Shown here in pieces: positions 42,980-51,926 of a stretch of DNA of 64,000 bases (the first letter of the stretch is position 1; each line of letters opens with the position of its first letter). Location of the stretch: contig CAKUAI010000014.1 in NCBI GenBank assembly GCA_934636245.1, positions 51,036-115,035 of the forward strand. Reading direction: 5' to 3'. Under the pieces are notes generated by a model. It had not been told where the DNA came from, made no database searches, and was given only the letters and a program-made list of their open reading frames with translations. The position numbers and the translations under genes are program-made. The DNA is from an uncultured Coriobacteriales bacterium (GTDB taxonomy: Bacteria; Actinomycetota; Coriobacteriia; Coriobacteriales; UMGS124).

Positions 42980-43567
42980 CTAGCACTCACCCGTCCACGA
43001 GGCATACTTGGGTGAGAGGATATAACGCGTCACCGGATGCGCACCCGTCTCGTCAGCCAACTCGTGGATGCAGTCCTCGCCGTATCGCGCCATTTCGCGG
43101 CATACGTCGCTATCTGGATCGTCGAAGTCTCCAAAGAAGCGCGCCCCACAGTTGCAGTTGTGCACGCAGGCCGGAACGTCGCTGCCGTCGGCCGTGAGCT
43201 CATGGCACAGAGTGCACTTGCGCACGATGCCCGCGTCCTCGTCGACTTGGCGCGCATCGAACGGACAGGCCGTGACGCACAGACCGCAACCGATGCATGC
43301 GTCGGTGTCCACCATCACATAACCCGTCTCGTCCTCGCGGAACGAGGCACCCGTGGGACACACCTCGATGCAAGGGGCGTTCTCGCACTGCTGGCACTGC
43401 ACGGGAAGCCAGTATTTCTCAACGTTGGGGAATGTTCCGAAGGGCCCCATCGCCTTCACCTTGTTGTATGCCGAACCCAGGGGTAGGCTGTGCTCAAGTT
43501 TGCAACACACCACACATGAGTCGCACCCAGAGCAGCGATCGAGGTTGATAAGCAGTCCCTTGCGCAT
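42980..43567 (-). CDS. Four-cluster ferredoxin subunit (DmsB/NrfC-like)
   Basis: This 195-residue iron-sulfur protein carries cysteine groups for four [4Fe-4S] clusters: CSGCDSCVVCC, CQQCENAPCIEVCP, CIGCGLCVTACP and KCTLCHEL with CVHNCNC. It would pass electrons between a quinol- or cytochrome-linked donor and the molybdopterin subunit. It has no signal of its own and would be exported as a complex with its partner. The ATG at 43567 directly follows the stop of the catalytic subunit gene. No NrfD/DmsC-type membrane anchor follows, which is unusual and implies a soluble or separately anchored complex. Confidence 0.92.
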   Translation of the reverse strand: MRKGLLINLDRCSGCDSCVVCCKLEHSLPLGSAYNKVKAMGPFGTFPNVEKYWLPVQCQQCENAPCIEVCPTGASFREDETGYVMVDTDACIGCGLCVTACPFDARQVDEDAGIVRKCTLCHELTADGSDVPACVHNCNCGARFFGDFDDPDSDVCREMARYGEDCIHELADETGAHPVTRYILSPKYASWTGEC

Positions 43568-46444
43568 TTAGAACACCTCCGGGCTGGTCGGCTCGCCCTG
43601 CAGAGTGGGCATGAACGGTCCAAACTCCTTGGCCTGCGTCCACACACGCTCGGGCTTCTCGCTCTTCTCAATCTTTACCGTGAACGCTCGGTAGCTGTTC
43701 GTGGCAAAGGCGGGGTTCTGGAACGAATCGGCAGACAGACAGTTGTAGCCGCACTCCTCGATACCGGGCGTAATGGACTCTTGCGTGTCGTCGAAGCACT
43801 CGGGGTTCCAAAAGCGCTCGGTAAGCAGCACGCCAGGAGCAATGCCCTGCGTCACCTGCGCCATGGCATGCGTACTCGCACGGCGAGAAGTCACCTTCAC
43901 CCAGTCGCCGTCAGCAATGCCGTACTCATCGGCGGTCTGGGGGTTGATGCGCAGAAGAGGCGCAGGCATGAGCTCGCGGATGAACGGGGCATGGCGCATT
44001 GTGCCGTGATGGAAATGCGGCAGGCGGCCCGTGGTGATGACGAGCGGGTACTCATCATCGGTCAACGGGCTTTCCGTGGGCTCGTTGAACGTGCAGATGG
44101 GATCGTAATCCTCGCATGCCTCCTGCTCAAAGGGATACATGTAGGGGAAGCCCGTGCGAGCAAGACGCAGCATGGCCTCACAGTACACATCCACCTTGCG
44201 CGACATCGTGGCAAAGCCGCGTGGCAGCCCGTCGGAAACAATACCCTCGTACTGCCTGAACGCCACGTACTCGTCCATTGGCGTCTCGGTGTACATGTGG
44301 TCGGGGTCCGAAGTCATCTCGTCCCACGAGGCATGACCCATGTTCTCCGCCCATGCCTGACGGGCAGCGTCGTTGCTCTCGAAGAACGCGAGTTTATAGG
44401 CGTCGGGGTCGAAGACGTTTTCCTCCCCAAGCTTCTCCACCGTAGCCTGAGCGACCTGGTAGGGCACCACGAAGGGGTTGGCGGTCTCGCCCAGATGCGT
44501 CACGTGGACACGCGCATACACGCGGTTGGCGTGCGTTGCGGGGACCTCGAAGGAGTCGTACTCGAGCCACTCGTTGGTCGGCAGGAGCAAGTCAGCGCTT
44601 GCAACGGTGAAAGAGGTCATGTTCGGGTACTGCTGAATGACGAAGTCCTGCTGGTCATAGGCCTTCTTCCACTCAAGCGAGGGACCCATGACCGCGTACT
44701 TGTTGCCGCTCATCTCATACATGACGCGCGGCCGGTAGGGCTCGCCCGTGGTGATGGCCTCGCGCAGCTCGCGCGGCGCACAAGTCATCCACTGATGGAT
44801 GCCCTTGTGAGCGGTGGCACCGCAGGTGTCGCTGTGCGCCTGGAAATACTGCTTGCGCATCGCCTCGCCGTCGCGGCCCTTCTCGTTCCAGCCAGCCACG
44901 ATGCCGTCGAGGTGCTTGTCGTTCTGCTCCTGCGTCCAGCCGAAGTTCCAGCCCAGGCCATAGCGCTCGAAGTACGAACTGAACTCGCCAATGCGCTGCG
45001 TGGGTCGGTCTTCAGTGAGGGCGGAGGAACCATGGGCCTGGTATGCAGAGCAGGGCGTCTCGATACGACCGAGCAGGGCATCGATGGTCAGCATGCCCTG
45101 CGGAGCCGTGGAGGAGCACTCCTGGTGGTCAGAGAACACGCCGCCCGAGATGCCGCCCCAATCGGCACCCACGTAAAGCTCCAGCGCCTCTTGAATTTTG
45201 TCGGCCTCGAGCCAACACGTCTCGGCGGCAGCCTCGATCGTCCAGGGCTCGGCCTCCTCCCAGTAGATTTGACCGGCTGTCTTCGCTTCCACGCCGTTCA
45301 CCTCGGCAGTCGCGAAAAGTTCCGGGTCAACCTCGAGGTCCTCGGGCGCGCAGAACGGCAGCGGCTTTATCTCGCCAGTCTTAGCGTCGAGGCACACGTA
45401 AGCGGGCGTGTCGTACACGCCGTCCTTGTCGGCTGCCGGGTTTACGTAATCCGGCCAGACCTCCTCAGCCCTGTAGGCCATGCGCGTTTCAGGGTTGATG
45501 AGGAATGGCAGGTTCGTCCAACCCTTGCAGAACTTCTCGTCATACGCCTTCTGTTCGATGATATAACGAATCCAGGCAAGGAGCAGAGCATTGTCCGAAC
45601 CGGGGCGAATCGGCAGCCATACGTCGGCCTTCGTGGCCTCCGCGGTCATGTAGGGGTCGACGACGATGGTCTTCACACCGAGGTCGGCGCGCGCATCTGC
45701 CAGGCTGTGCCCACCGTGGGCAGCCTTGGAGGAATGAGGCTGGCTGCCCCACAGCACGAAGACGCGCTCGGTGTCGTCGATACGTCCCTCGGTAAGCTCG
45801 GAGGCATCCACGACGCCCATCCAACGCTCGGCCGCGTCCATGTCGACGCAACAGTTGAAGCCCACGCCGCAACGCGTCACAAAATCGCGCGGCATGGCGC
45901 ACTGGCAGGCACCGCTTGCAAGCGAGTTGCATCCGCCGAACGTCGAGTCGATCGTGCCAGTCTCCCACTCAATGTAAGCTCCACCGCCGCCGCGGGCATG
46001 CCAGTACGAGTACGGGCCGTACTTCTCAATAGCGGTGGAAATCTGCGTGCTTGCCAGATCGATAGCCTCGTCCCAGCTGATTGCTTCCCACTTGTTCTCC
46101 CCGCGCATGCCTACGCGCTTCATGGGATGCAGCACGTGACGGGGGCTGTACACCGTCTGGAGCTGCGAGAGACCCTTGAGGCAGATGCCTCCCTTATTGA
46201 GGGGACCGTCAGGGTCTCCCTCGATTTTCACCACGACCCCGTCCTCGGTGTATACGATTACGGGGCAGCAATCGGCGCAACCGTGGCAAGCGGTCTTGTG
46301 CCTCTCCCTCGTCACGGGCTCGTCGGCAAATGCCTGCGAAGTCTCCTCTAGCAGTGGGCCGCCCGAAACCGCAAGGGCCGTTCCAGCTGCAGCAGCGGTC
46401 TTCAAAAATGAGCGTCTCGTTACAAAGCTCGTGTTTGTGCCCAC
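43568..46444 (-). CDS. Tat-exported molybdopterin oxidoreductase, catalytic subunit
   Basis: This 958-residue DMSO-reductase-superfamily enzyme has a Tat signal (VTRRSFLKTAAAAG, residues 8-21). The N-terminal [4Fe-4S] motif is Cys53, 56, 60 and 88 (CHGCADCC and GGICLKG). Molybdopterin-binding blocks lie through the chain (VFVLWGSQPHSS, IVVDPYMTAEATKADVWLPI, and the C-terminal PLVITTGRLPHFHHGTMRH). The start is a GTG at 46444 with AAGGGGAGG five bases upstream; the longer frame would bury the Tat signal. The Mo ligand residue is not obvious. It may be a reductase, dehydroxylase or hydratase; related Coriobacteriia enzymes dehydroxylate catechols. The substrate is undetermined. Confidence 0.93.
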   Translation of the reverse strand: MGTNTSFVTRRSFLKTAAAAGTALAVSGGPLLEETSQAFADEPVTRERHKTACHGCADCCPVIVYTEDGVVVKIEGDPDGPLNKGGICLKGLSQLQTVYSPRHVLHPMKRVGMRGENKWEAISWDEAIDLASTQISTAIEKYGPYSYWHARGGGGAYIEWETGTIDSTFGGCNSLASGACQCAMPRDFVTRCGVGFNCCVDMDAAERWMGVVDASELTEGRIDDTERVFVLWGSQPHSSKAAHGGHSLADARADLGVKTIVVDPYMTAEATKADVWLPIRPGSDNALLLAWIRYIIEQKAYDEKFCKGWTNLPFLINPETRMAYRAEEVWPDYVNPAADKDGVYDTPAYVCLDAKTGEIKPLPFCAPEDLEVDPELFATAEVNGVEAKTAGQIYWEEAEPWTIEAAAETCWLEADKIQEALELYVGADWGGISGGVFSDHQECSSTAPQGMLTIDALLGRIETPCSAYQAHGSSALTEDRPTQRIGEFSSYFERYGLGWNFGWTQEQNDKHLDGIVAGWNEKGRDGEAMRKQYFQAHSDTCGATAHKGIHQWMTCAPRELREAITTGEPYRPRVMYEMSGNKYAVMGPSLEWKKAYDQQDFVIQQYPNMTSFTVASADLLLPTNEWLEYDSFEVPATHANRVYARVHVTHLGETANPFVVPYQVAQATVEKLGEENVFDPDAYKLAFFESNDAARQAWAENMGHASWDEMTSDPDHMYTETPMDEYVAFRQYEGIVSDGLPRGFATMSRKVDVYCEAMLRLARTGFPYMYPFEQEACEDYDPICTFNEPTESPLTDDEYPLVITTGRLPHFHHGTMRHAPFIRELMPAPLLRINPQTADEYGIADGDWVKVTSRRASTHAMAQVTQGIAPGVLLTERFWNPECFDDTQESITPGIEECGYNCLSADSFQNPAFATNSYRAFTVKIEKSEKPERVWTQAKEFGPFMPTLQGEPTSPEVF

Positions 46445-46601
46445 ACTGTCCTCCCCTTTTAACTTTGGCGATGTGGCCCTGCACGGCGTTGCCGCAGGGT
46501 TGAGGGCCCGAAAGACTATTTGCGAGGGCCACATCGCACACACGTTGTTTTAACAATCACCTGCTTGCCGCCACCGTTGTGGCCGGCATAACGCCCGCGC
46601 G

Positions 46602-47225
46602 TCAGCTAACGCGCCGGGTCTTCCACGCGCCATCCCACACGAGCGCTCCAGTACGCTCAAGGGCGTCTACGAAATAGCTCGGGTGCAGCGCCTGACCGTT
46701 CTCTGCCCGCGCAACGTCAAGCAAACCGCGTTCCCCAAGATGCAATGCAACCTCGGAGAAACTACGGGGCTGCATGCAAAACTCCAGGATTTCGTTAAAT
46801 ACCGGAACCCTGTCTGCATGCTCGTCCTCGAGCTTGCCAAATCGACGGGCAGGGCTCATCTCCTCGGCAGCATCCGCGCCATCGGCGGTCGTTTGGACCG
46901 CGAACGACGCAACGAGGTCGTCGACCTCGTCCGGCGTCAGACCCACCTTTCGCTGCGCGCTCACCTCGACCCCCTCGTCGTCAAGTTCAATCCAGTCAAG
47001 CCCGCCAAGCTCGACAAGGTTTCGCACGAGACGATAGGGGCTCTGGGCCGCCTGTGAAAACTGCGGCCACGACTGAATCGCCACCTCAACCTCGCTCAGA
47101 TTACGACGCTCCTTGCAAAACTCAAGAACACCCACGTATATCTCGCGATATAGAGGCTCGCCGTTGATGCATGACACAAGTCTTTCCACTGTGTCTTTCG
47201 ACGCTGCCCCATCTGTACAATCCAT
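46602..47225 (-). CDS. Hypothetical protein, tandem winged-helix-like repeats
   Basis: This 207-residue protein is of no recognised family. Two ~65-residue units repeat. Unit 1 is about 25-85 (YVGVLEFCKERRNLSEVEVA, then YRLVRNLVELGGLDWIEL). Unit 2 is about 135-200 (FNEILEFCMQPRSFSEVALH, then YFVDALERTGALVWDG). An acidic linker joins them. The pattern of helix, turn, helix and a short wing suggests a DNA-binding or regulatory protein. The start at 47225 (MDCTDG) is preceded by a purine-rich GGGGGTGAGAAGAGAC. It lies upstream of the molybdoenzyme gene, same strand, in the interval shared with LuxR 4. Confidence 0.7.
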   Translation of the reverse strand: MDCTDGAASKDTVERLVSCINGEPLYREIYVGVLEFCKERRNLSEVEVAIQSWPQFSQAAQSPYRLVRNLVELGGLDWIELDDEGVEVSAQRKVGLTPDEVDDLVASFAVQTTADGADAAEEMSPARRFGKLEDEHADRVPVFNEILEFCMQPRSFSEVALHLGERGLLDVARAENGQALHPSYFVDALERTGALVWDGAWKTRRVS

Positions 47226-47456
47226 GTCTCTTCTCACCCCCTCCCCCGCAACACGCAGTCTCACCGTCACCCCACGCCGTGGTCTCGTTGCGACGCTGGC
47301 TTCATAGTGCGGCTCAACAAGGGTCAAGCAACATTCACAAAGACGCTGAAATCTCTTTGAGGCACACATACACGCAAGTGTTTATTGACATAAGCGCGCC
47401 TGGTAAAAGGGCAAATAACAAGAATTTCAAGTGATGAGGTGCATTGTGCTCACAGA

Positions 47457-47480
47457 ATCTCCTTTGTCCCCAAAGGAGAT
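47457..47480. promoter_or_regulatory. Perfect 10-bp inverted repeat upstream of LuxR 4
   Basis: ATCTCCTTTG-N4-CAAAGGAGAT lies about 40 bp before a TATAAT hexamer (47519-47524). It is a candidate activator site. The rest of the 349-bp spacer between 47226 and 47573 holds no gene; a near-consensus TTGACA is at about 47386. Confidence 0.5.
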
Positions 47481-47573
47481 CGTCTCCTCCCATCTTTCTC
47501 AGCGCTACAATCCATGGCTATAATCCATGGGCGAAGCGTTCGCTTTACCGTACGGGGCGAGGAGGCCAGGCGC

Positions 47574-49079
47574 ATGGACATATTGAATGCAGGTGCCGCG
47601 CAAGGGCCCTTCCCACTGCGCTACCTCGGCTTCGGCTTCTTCTGGGCCTGGCTTTTCTTGGTTGGCATCTCCCCTTCACCCCTGTTCGGTGACATTGTTT
47701 GCATCTCTGGCATTCCCTTCGAGGCATTTGAGCTTACAGCCCGCTCGGCGCTGCTGCTCTTCGCCCTGGCCGCCTCGCGGCTCTTCAGCACCCGAACGGG
47801 TGTCTACGCGGTTTTGGGATGCAGTCTCTTTGCCGGCACCTTAGCCGCCCTCATCCTTCTCGTCTTCCCAGGCAATCCCGCTTTTTCAAGCATTGCCGCC
47901 CTTCTTGCGGCCCTCGCCGACACATGCATGTTCCTACTGTGGCTGAGCTTCTTTGGGTATATGAGACTCGGCGACGCACTTGCCATGCTCGTCCTCTCCT
48001 ACGCGGCGGGATCCGCACTGTTTCTCGCCGCCATGGCTCTTGGACGCATCGCAATGACGGCGGCAGCCGTGTTGCTCCCGGCGGCATCCGCAATCTCGTT
48101 CCTGCTCTCTGCAAGACTTCATGCCAGCCAAACAGGCAGCGAGTTTCTCAATGCCGACTCAGACGAAGCGAGCCTTCCCGGCTCAACTTCCCGCCAGGCC
48201 ACGCCGTTAACAAAGACCCTTGCCACCTCGCTTGCCCGCATAACAATCTGTCTGGGTATATATGCCTTTTTGTTTGCCGTGCATTGCTCGGTGACGTACA
48301 GAGAGCACGGCGCGCCTCAATACTTCGGGTCCGTCGTTGAGCCCGCCTGCATGGTCGTCCTGGCAATCGTCTACCTCCTTCTCTGCCGCATGGGAAAAAA
48401 GGAGGGCGGCACCTATACCCTTTACCGAGCCTGTGCACCGCTCATCGGACTCGGCCTGCTGCTCGATACATCGGGCGTGAACTCACTTGTCGCTTTTGCA
48501 CCCATTGCACTGGGTTATGTGACATTTGAAGTCCTCGCCCTCAACGACTATTGCAATATTGTCCAAGCGGGAAACGCCTCGCTTTTCAATTTTATGGCCC
48601 AAGCGCGTCTCGCAATCTCACTCGGCATGGTAATAGGATGGGCCACAGGTTTCGGCCTCGACTTTTTGCCGAACGCCACCCTATTTGCAGGTGGGCTCTT
48701 TCTAATCCTGCTCGCCGCCACACAACTCTTCGGCGACAACGACATTTGCGCAGTAAACGCGCTTGCCGAGAAACGCGCAGCAGAAGAGGAGCCGGATTAC
48801 CGCCTCGGCCGCACCAAAGCGCTTGATCGCTATGCCGAAACAATCAACCTTTCACCGAGAGAAGCCGAGGTCCTTTCTTATCTTATTGAAGGGCGCACGA
48901 CTTCCTACATCGCCACCCGTCTCTGTGTCGCCGAATCAACCGTACGTGCCCATGTCCACAACGTGTATCAAAAGGCCCATGTCAACTCCCGCATGGGCTT
49001 ACTCGACGACTTCGAGTCGTACTATGAGAAAACGCAACCCTACCGCATAAACCAGGCCTCCCCCGACGCCGCACAATAA
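47574..49079 (+). CDS. Membrane LuxR-type regulator 4
   Basis: This 501-residue protein has a polytopic hydrophobic N-terminal ~410 residues and a C-terminal LuxR helix-turn-helix (LSPREAEVLSYLIEGRTT, then CVAESTVRAHVHNVYQKAH). The ATG at 47574 follows GAGGAGG; the frame upstream includes promoter sequence. It is divergent from the winged-helix gene and molybdoenzyme operon, its likely target, the same layout as the LuxR/reductase pairs at 5, 10 and 17 kb. The nth gene starts ten bases after its stop. Confidence 0.88.
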   Translation: MDILNAGAAQGPFPLRYLGFGFFWAWLFLVGISPSPLFGDIVCISGIPFEAFELTARSALLLFALAASRLFSTRTGVYAVLGCSLFAGTLAALILLVFPGNPAFSSIAALLAALADTCMFLLWLSFFGYMRLGDALAMLVLSYAAGSALFLAAMALGRIAMTAAAVLLPAASAISFLLSARLHASQTGSEFLNADSDEASLPGSTSRQATPLTKTLATSLARITICLGIYAFLFAVHCSVTYREHGAPQYFGSVVEPACMVVLAIVYLLLCRMGKKEGGTYTLYRACAPLIGLGLLLDTSGVNSLVAFAPIALGYVTFEVLALNDYCNIVQAGNASLFNFMAQARLAISLGMVIGWATGFGLDFLPNATLFAGGLFLILLAATQLFGDNDICAVNALAEKRAAEEEPDYRLGRTKALDRYAETINLSPREAEVLSYLIEGRTTSYIATRLCVAESTVRAHVHNVYQKAHVNSRMGLLDDFESYYEKTQPYRINQASPDAAQ

Positions 49080-49089
49080 GGAGCATCCC

Positions 49090-49929
49090 ATGCCATGTGA
49101 ATCCATGACGCACAAGCGCGAGCGGGCGCTGGAAGTATGCAGGCGCATGGCCGAGCTCTACCCCAACGCCGAGTGCGCCCTACACTTTCACGACCCGTTC
49201 TCCCTGGTCATCGCCGTGTTGCTTTCCGCACAGACCACGGATGCCTCGGTGAACAAGGTGACCCCCGTCCTCTTCGACCGCTGGCCCGACGCCGCGGCAC
49301 TCGCCAGCGCGCCTCTCGGCGAGGTCGAAGAGGTGCTCCACCCCCTGGGCTTCTTCCGCTCGAAGGCCAAACATGCCGTGGAGACGGCGCAAATGGTGAC
49401 CGTGGAGTTTGGCGGACGCGTGCCGTCCACCATGGAAGAGCTCACGCGGTTGCCCGGCGTGGGCCGCAAAACGGCAAACATCGTGCTCAACAACGCATTC
49501 GGCATCGTAGAGGGTATCGCGGTGGACACCCATGTCTTCCGCATCGCCACGCGCCTGGGCTTCACTTCGGCCAAGGCCCCGCTCGATGCAGAGAAAGACC
49601 TGCTCAAACTCATCCCGCACGAATGGTGGGGCCCGGTGAACCATCAGTGGGTGCTCTACGGCCGGCAAGTGTGCGACGCCAAGAAACCGGCCTGCGTGGC
49701 CGAGCTTGAGATTGGGGGCATCGACGGCCCCAGCGCCACGAAGTCGGCCGCAAAAACAAAGGCCTACCTCGACGCCATCGGCACCTACCCCGACGCAAGC
49801 GGCCGCGAGGCCTGGTCGGCCGTGGGCACGGGGCTGCCCTGCCCCCTAGCCGACCTGTGCCCCTCGCGCGGCACCTGCCTGCGGGCCAGCGCCAAGGGCG
49901 GCGCCTCTAGTTCGCGCTCATCGCGTTAA
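49090..49929 (+). CDS. nth: Endonuclease III with enlarged Fe-S loop
   Basis: This 279-residue DNA glycosylase/AP lyase acts on oxidised pyrimidines. The helix-hairpin-helix LPGVGRKTANIV at 121-132 carries the catalytic Lys127, and the catalytic Asp146 is in VDTHV. The usual C-x6-C-x2-C-x5-C cluster motif is split. Cys195 and Cys202 are normally spaced, but about 48 residues replace the two before the next cysteine, and Cys251, Cys257 and Cys263 follow. The ATG at 49090 follows AAGGAG. It is downstream of LuxR 4 with a ten-base gap; its 3' end overlaps the convergent YdcF gene by 23 bp. Confidence 0.9.
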   Translation: MPCESMTHKRERALEVCRRMAELYPNAECALHFHDPFSLVIAVLLSAQTTDASVNKVTPVLFDRWPDAAALASAPLGEVEEVLHPLGFFRSKAKHAVETAQMVTVEFGGRVPSTMEELTRLPGVGRKTANIVLNNAFGIVEGIAVDTHVFRIATRLGFTSAKAPLDAEKDLLKLIPHEWWGPVNHQWVLYGRQVCDAKKPACVAELEIGGIDGPSATKSAAKTKAYLDAIGTYPDASGREAWSAVGTGLPCPLADLCPSRGTCLRASAKGGASSSRSSR

Positions 49930-50671
49930 GGAGCAGCTGCTTCCACACGGCGGGAGCCTCGCGAATGAAGTAGTTGAGCGTCACGACAGGGTTGCCGGGA
50001 AAGCTTGCGACGCCCGACACATCGACCCCCAGGCCAGAGGCAATCAGCTTTGCCCGGAACAGGTGGTAGGAGCTCGACACGACGGCGACTTTGCCCTTGA
50101 GGTCGTCCCCACCCGTGCGCTGCTCCAGAATCGCAAACGAGTTGCGCAGGTTCTCGAGGGTGTTCGTGCTCTGGTCTTCCATGATGAGCCTGTCCTCGGC
50201 AACGCCATGCCCCACAAGCCAGTCGTGCATGCACGCAGCCTCGCTCATCGGCTCGTCGGCGCCCTGGCCGCCGGACAGCGCGGCGGTAGCATCAGGATGC
50301 GCATTCAAATATTCCAGCGTTGCCTCGAGGCGCCAGAGCAGCGAATACGAGGGGTTTCCACCCTCATCCACCCGCGCGCCGAGAACGACAACGTATTCGA
50401 CGCCATCGGTCGCATCGGTCTTTGCTTGAGAGACAATGGGGACTTCCGTCACCGCCACGGCAAGCGCGACGACGCCCACGACGCCCGCCGCCACCTTAAA
50501 CACCAACCCACCGACGAACGCCCAGAGAACCACGAGGATCGCAACGACAAGCAGGATGAGCGCCACCACGTTGTAGCCGCGCATCGCAAAACGCAGCACC
50601 GCCGCGAGCGCCGCAAGTGAGGCGGCCAAGGATGCAGCGAGGGTCTTGTTCTTCGTCTTCACTGGCACCAT
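49907..50671 (-). CDS. YdcF/DUF218 family membrane protein
   Basis: This 254-residue protein has two to three N-terminal membrane segments (residues 10-75). The DUF218 domain follows, with YVVVLGARVDEGGNPS, LSGGQGADEPMSEA, EDQSTNTLENLRNS and VVSSSYHLFRA. The family includes ElyC and SanA, which are linked to envelope polysaccharide or lipid-carrier metabolism. The ATG at 50671 has GGGAGG very close, so the adjacent GTG codons may be the true start. It is the first of the envelope-related genes that follow. Confidence 0.88.
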   Translation of the reverse strand: MVPVKTKNKTLAASLAASLAALAAVLRFAMRGYNVVALILLVVAILVVLWAFVGGLVFKVAAGVVGVVALAVAVTEVPIVSQAKTDATDGVEYVVVLGARVDEGGNPSYSLLWRLEATLEYLNAHPDATAALSGGQGADEPMSEAACMHDWLVGHGVAEDRLIMEDQSTNTLENLRNSFAILEQRTGGDDLKGKVAVVSSSYHLFRAKLIASGLGVDVSGVASFPGNPVVTLNYFIREAPAVWKQLLLNAMSAN

Positions 50672-50840
50672 CGCCTCCCGTCAGTCGCCCGTAAGAACCG
50701 CGATGGTATCACGACACAACGCGCATCGCCTCAGCCATACACCAGTCTTTGCTTGAACCTTCCATGCAGTTCATCTCGCTACCAGCAAGAACACGTATAC
50801 TGTGCCGTTGCAACAACGATTGATGCGATAAAGGAAACAC

Positions 50841-51926
50841 ATGGCACAGGCAGTGGCACAAACCAAAAAGCGCATTGGCTACTTCGACATCGCAAAGGGC
50901 ATCGCCCTGTTTGCCGTCATGGTGGGCCACACCTCGGAATATGGCATGCCGTGGCCCATCGTCACTTTCTGCTACTCGTTTGACATGCCGCTCTTCTTCA
51001 TCGTGAGCGGATGGTTCTGCAAACCAAGCGCCCGCCTCGACCGCGACTACGTCAAGAAAAACGCCAAAGCCCTGCTGCTCCCCTATGCAGCCACCTGCAT
51101 CATCTTGCTCGCCCTCATGACGCTGCGCGGCCTGGTCATACCCGGGCACGGAGGCGGCGTCGGCGAGCTTCTGCCGCGCTGGACCATCGCCTGCCTCTAC
51201 GGCGCGGGCGGCACCTGGCCCGACATCATGCCCGCCGGCATCACGGGTGTGGGCGCCATCTGGTACCTTCTGGCGCTCTTCTTCGCAAAAATCCTGCTCA
51301 CGTGGGCCAATCAGACGCGCTATCCCGCAGCGGCCATCGGCGGCCTCTTCGCCTTCGGCTACCTTACGGCCGACAAGTTCTGGCTTCCCTGGAGCATCCA
51401 GGCAGCTTGTTGCGCCGTGTTCTGGATGTGGCTGGGACAAAAGGCCCGCGCCTCAAAGCTCCTCGAGCCCGGCTCCCTCCACCCCCTGACCTGGTGGATC
51501 ATGCTCGCAGCCTGGCTGTATTGCGCCCGCGTGGGCGGAAATCTGTGGATGGTGGCAAACGTGTACAGCGACGGCGTGGTGCTCGACACGCTGGGTGGAA
51601 TCTGCGGCGCCCTGTGCGTTCTCAAGGGCTGCATGCTGCTCGAACAGCACGGCCCCCGCATTGCCGAGCCGATCCGGGCGTTTGGCACCATCACGCTGCC
51701 CGTCTTCTGCATGCACCTGGTTGAGATGGACGCGTTCCCCTGGGACATCGTCCAGAACCTCTGCGCCGGCCTGCCTGTTCCCTCGTGGGTCGTGATCTTC
51801 GCCGGACGCTGCGTGGTCATCGCTGCGCTCACGGGGCTGCTGTACCTCCTGCCGAGGCCCATCTCGGGGTTGTTCTTCCCCAGCAGGAGGCCAGCCGCCC
51901 AAAGCGCCTCAGTTGCAAAAAGCTAG
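50841..51926 (+). CDS. Membrane acyltransferase (acyltransferase family 3)
   Basis: This 361-residue protein has about ten membrane segments and the family signature IGYFDIAKGIALFAVMVGHT, whose His is the presumed catalytic residue, followed by PLFFIVSGWF. Such enzymes O-acetylate or otherwise acylate cell-surface glycans. The ATG at 50841 follows AAAGGAA. It ends convergent with the SLH protein, the two stop codons sharing bases. Its place beside glycosyltransferases supports a role in surface polysaccharide decoration. Confidence 0.9.
   Translation: MAQAVAQTKKRIGYFDIAKGIALFAVMVGHTSEYGMPWPIVTFCYSFDMPLFFIVSGWFCKPSARLDRDYVKKNAKALLLPYAATCIILLALMTLRGLVIPGHGGGVGELLPRWTIACLYGAGGTWPDIMPAGITGVGAIWYLLALFFAKILLTWANQTRYPAAAIGGLFAFGYLTADKFWLPWSIQAACCAVFWMWLGQKARASKLLEPGSLHPLTWWIMLAAWLYCARVGGNLWMVANVYSDGVVLDTLGGICGALCVLKGCMLLEQHGPRIAEPIRAFGTITLPVFCMHLVEMDAFPWDIVQNLCAGLPVPSWVVIFAGRCVVIAALTGLLYLLPRPISGLFFPSRRPAAQSASVAKS

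Noticed and set aside
43781..46351. 856-codon plus-strand open frame opposite the molybdoenzyme
   Set aside because: Antisense shadow; the minus-strand molybdopterin motifs are unambiguous.
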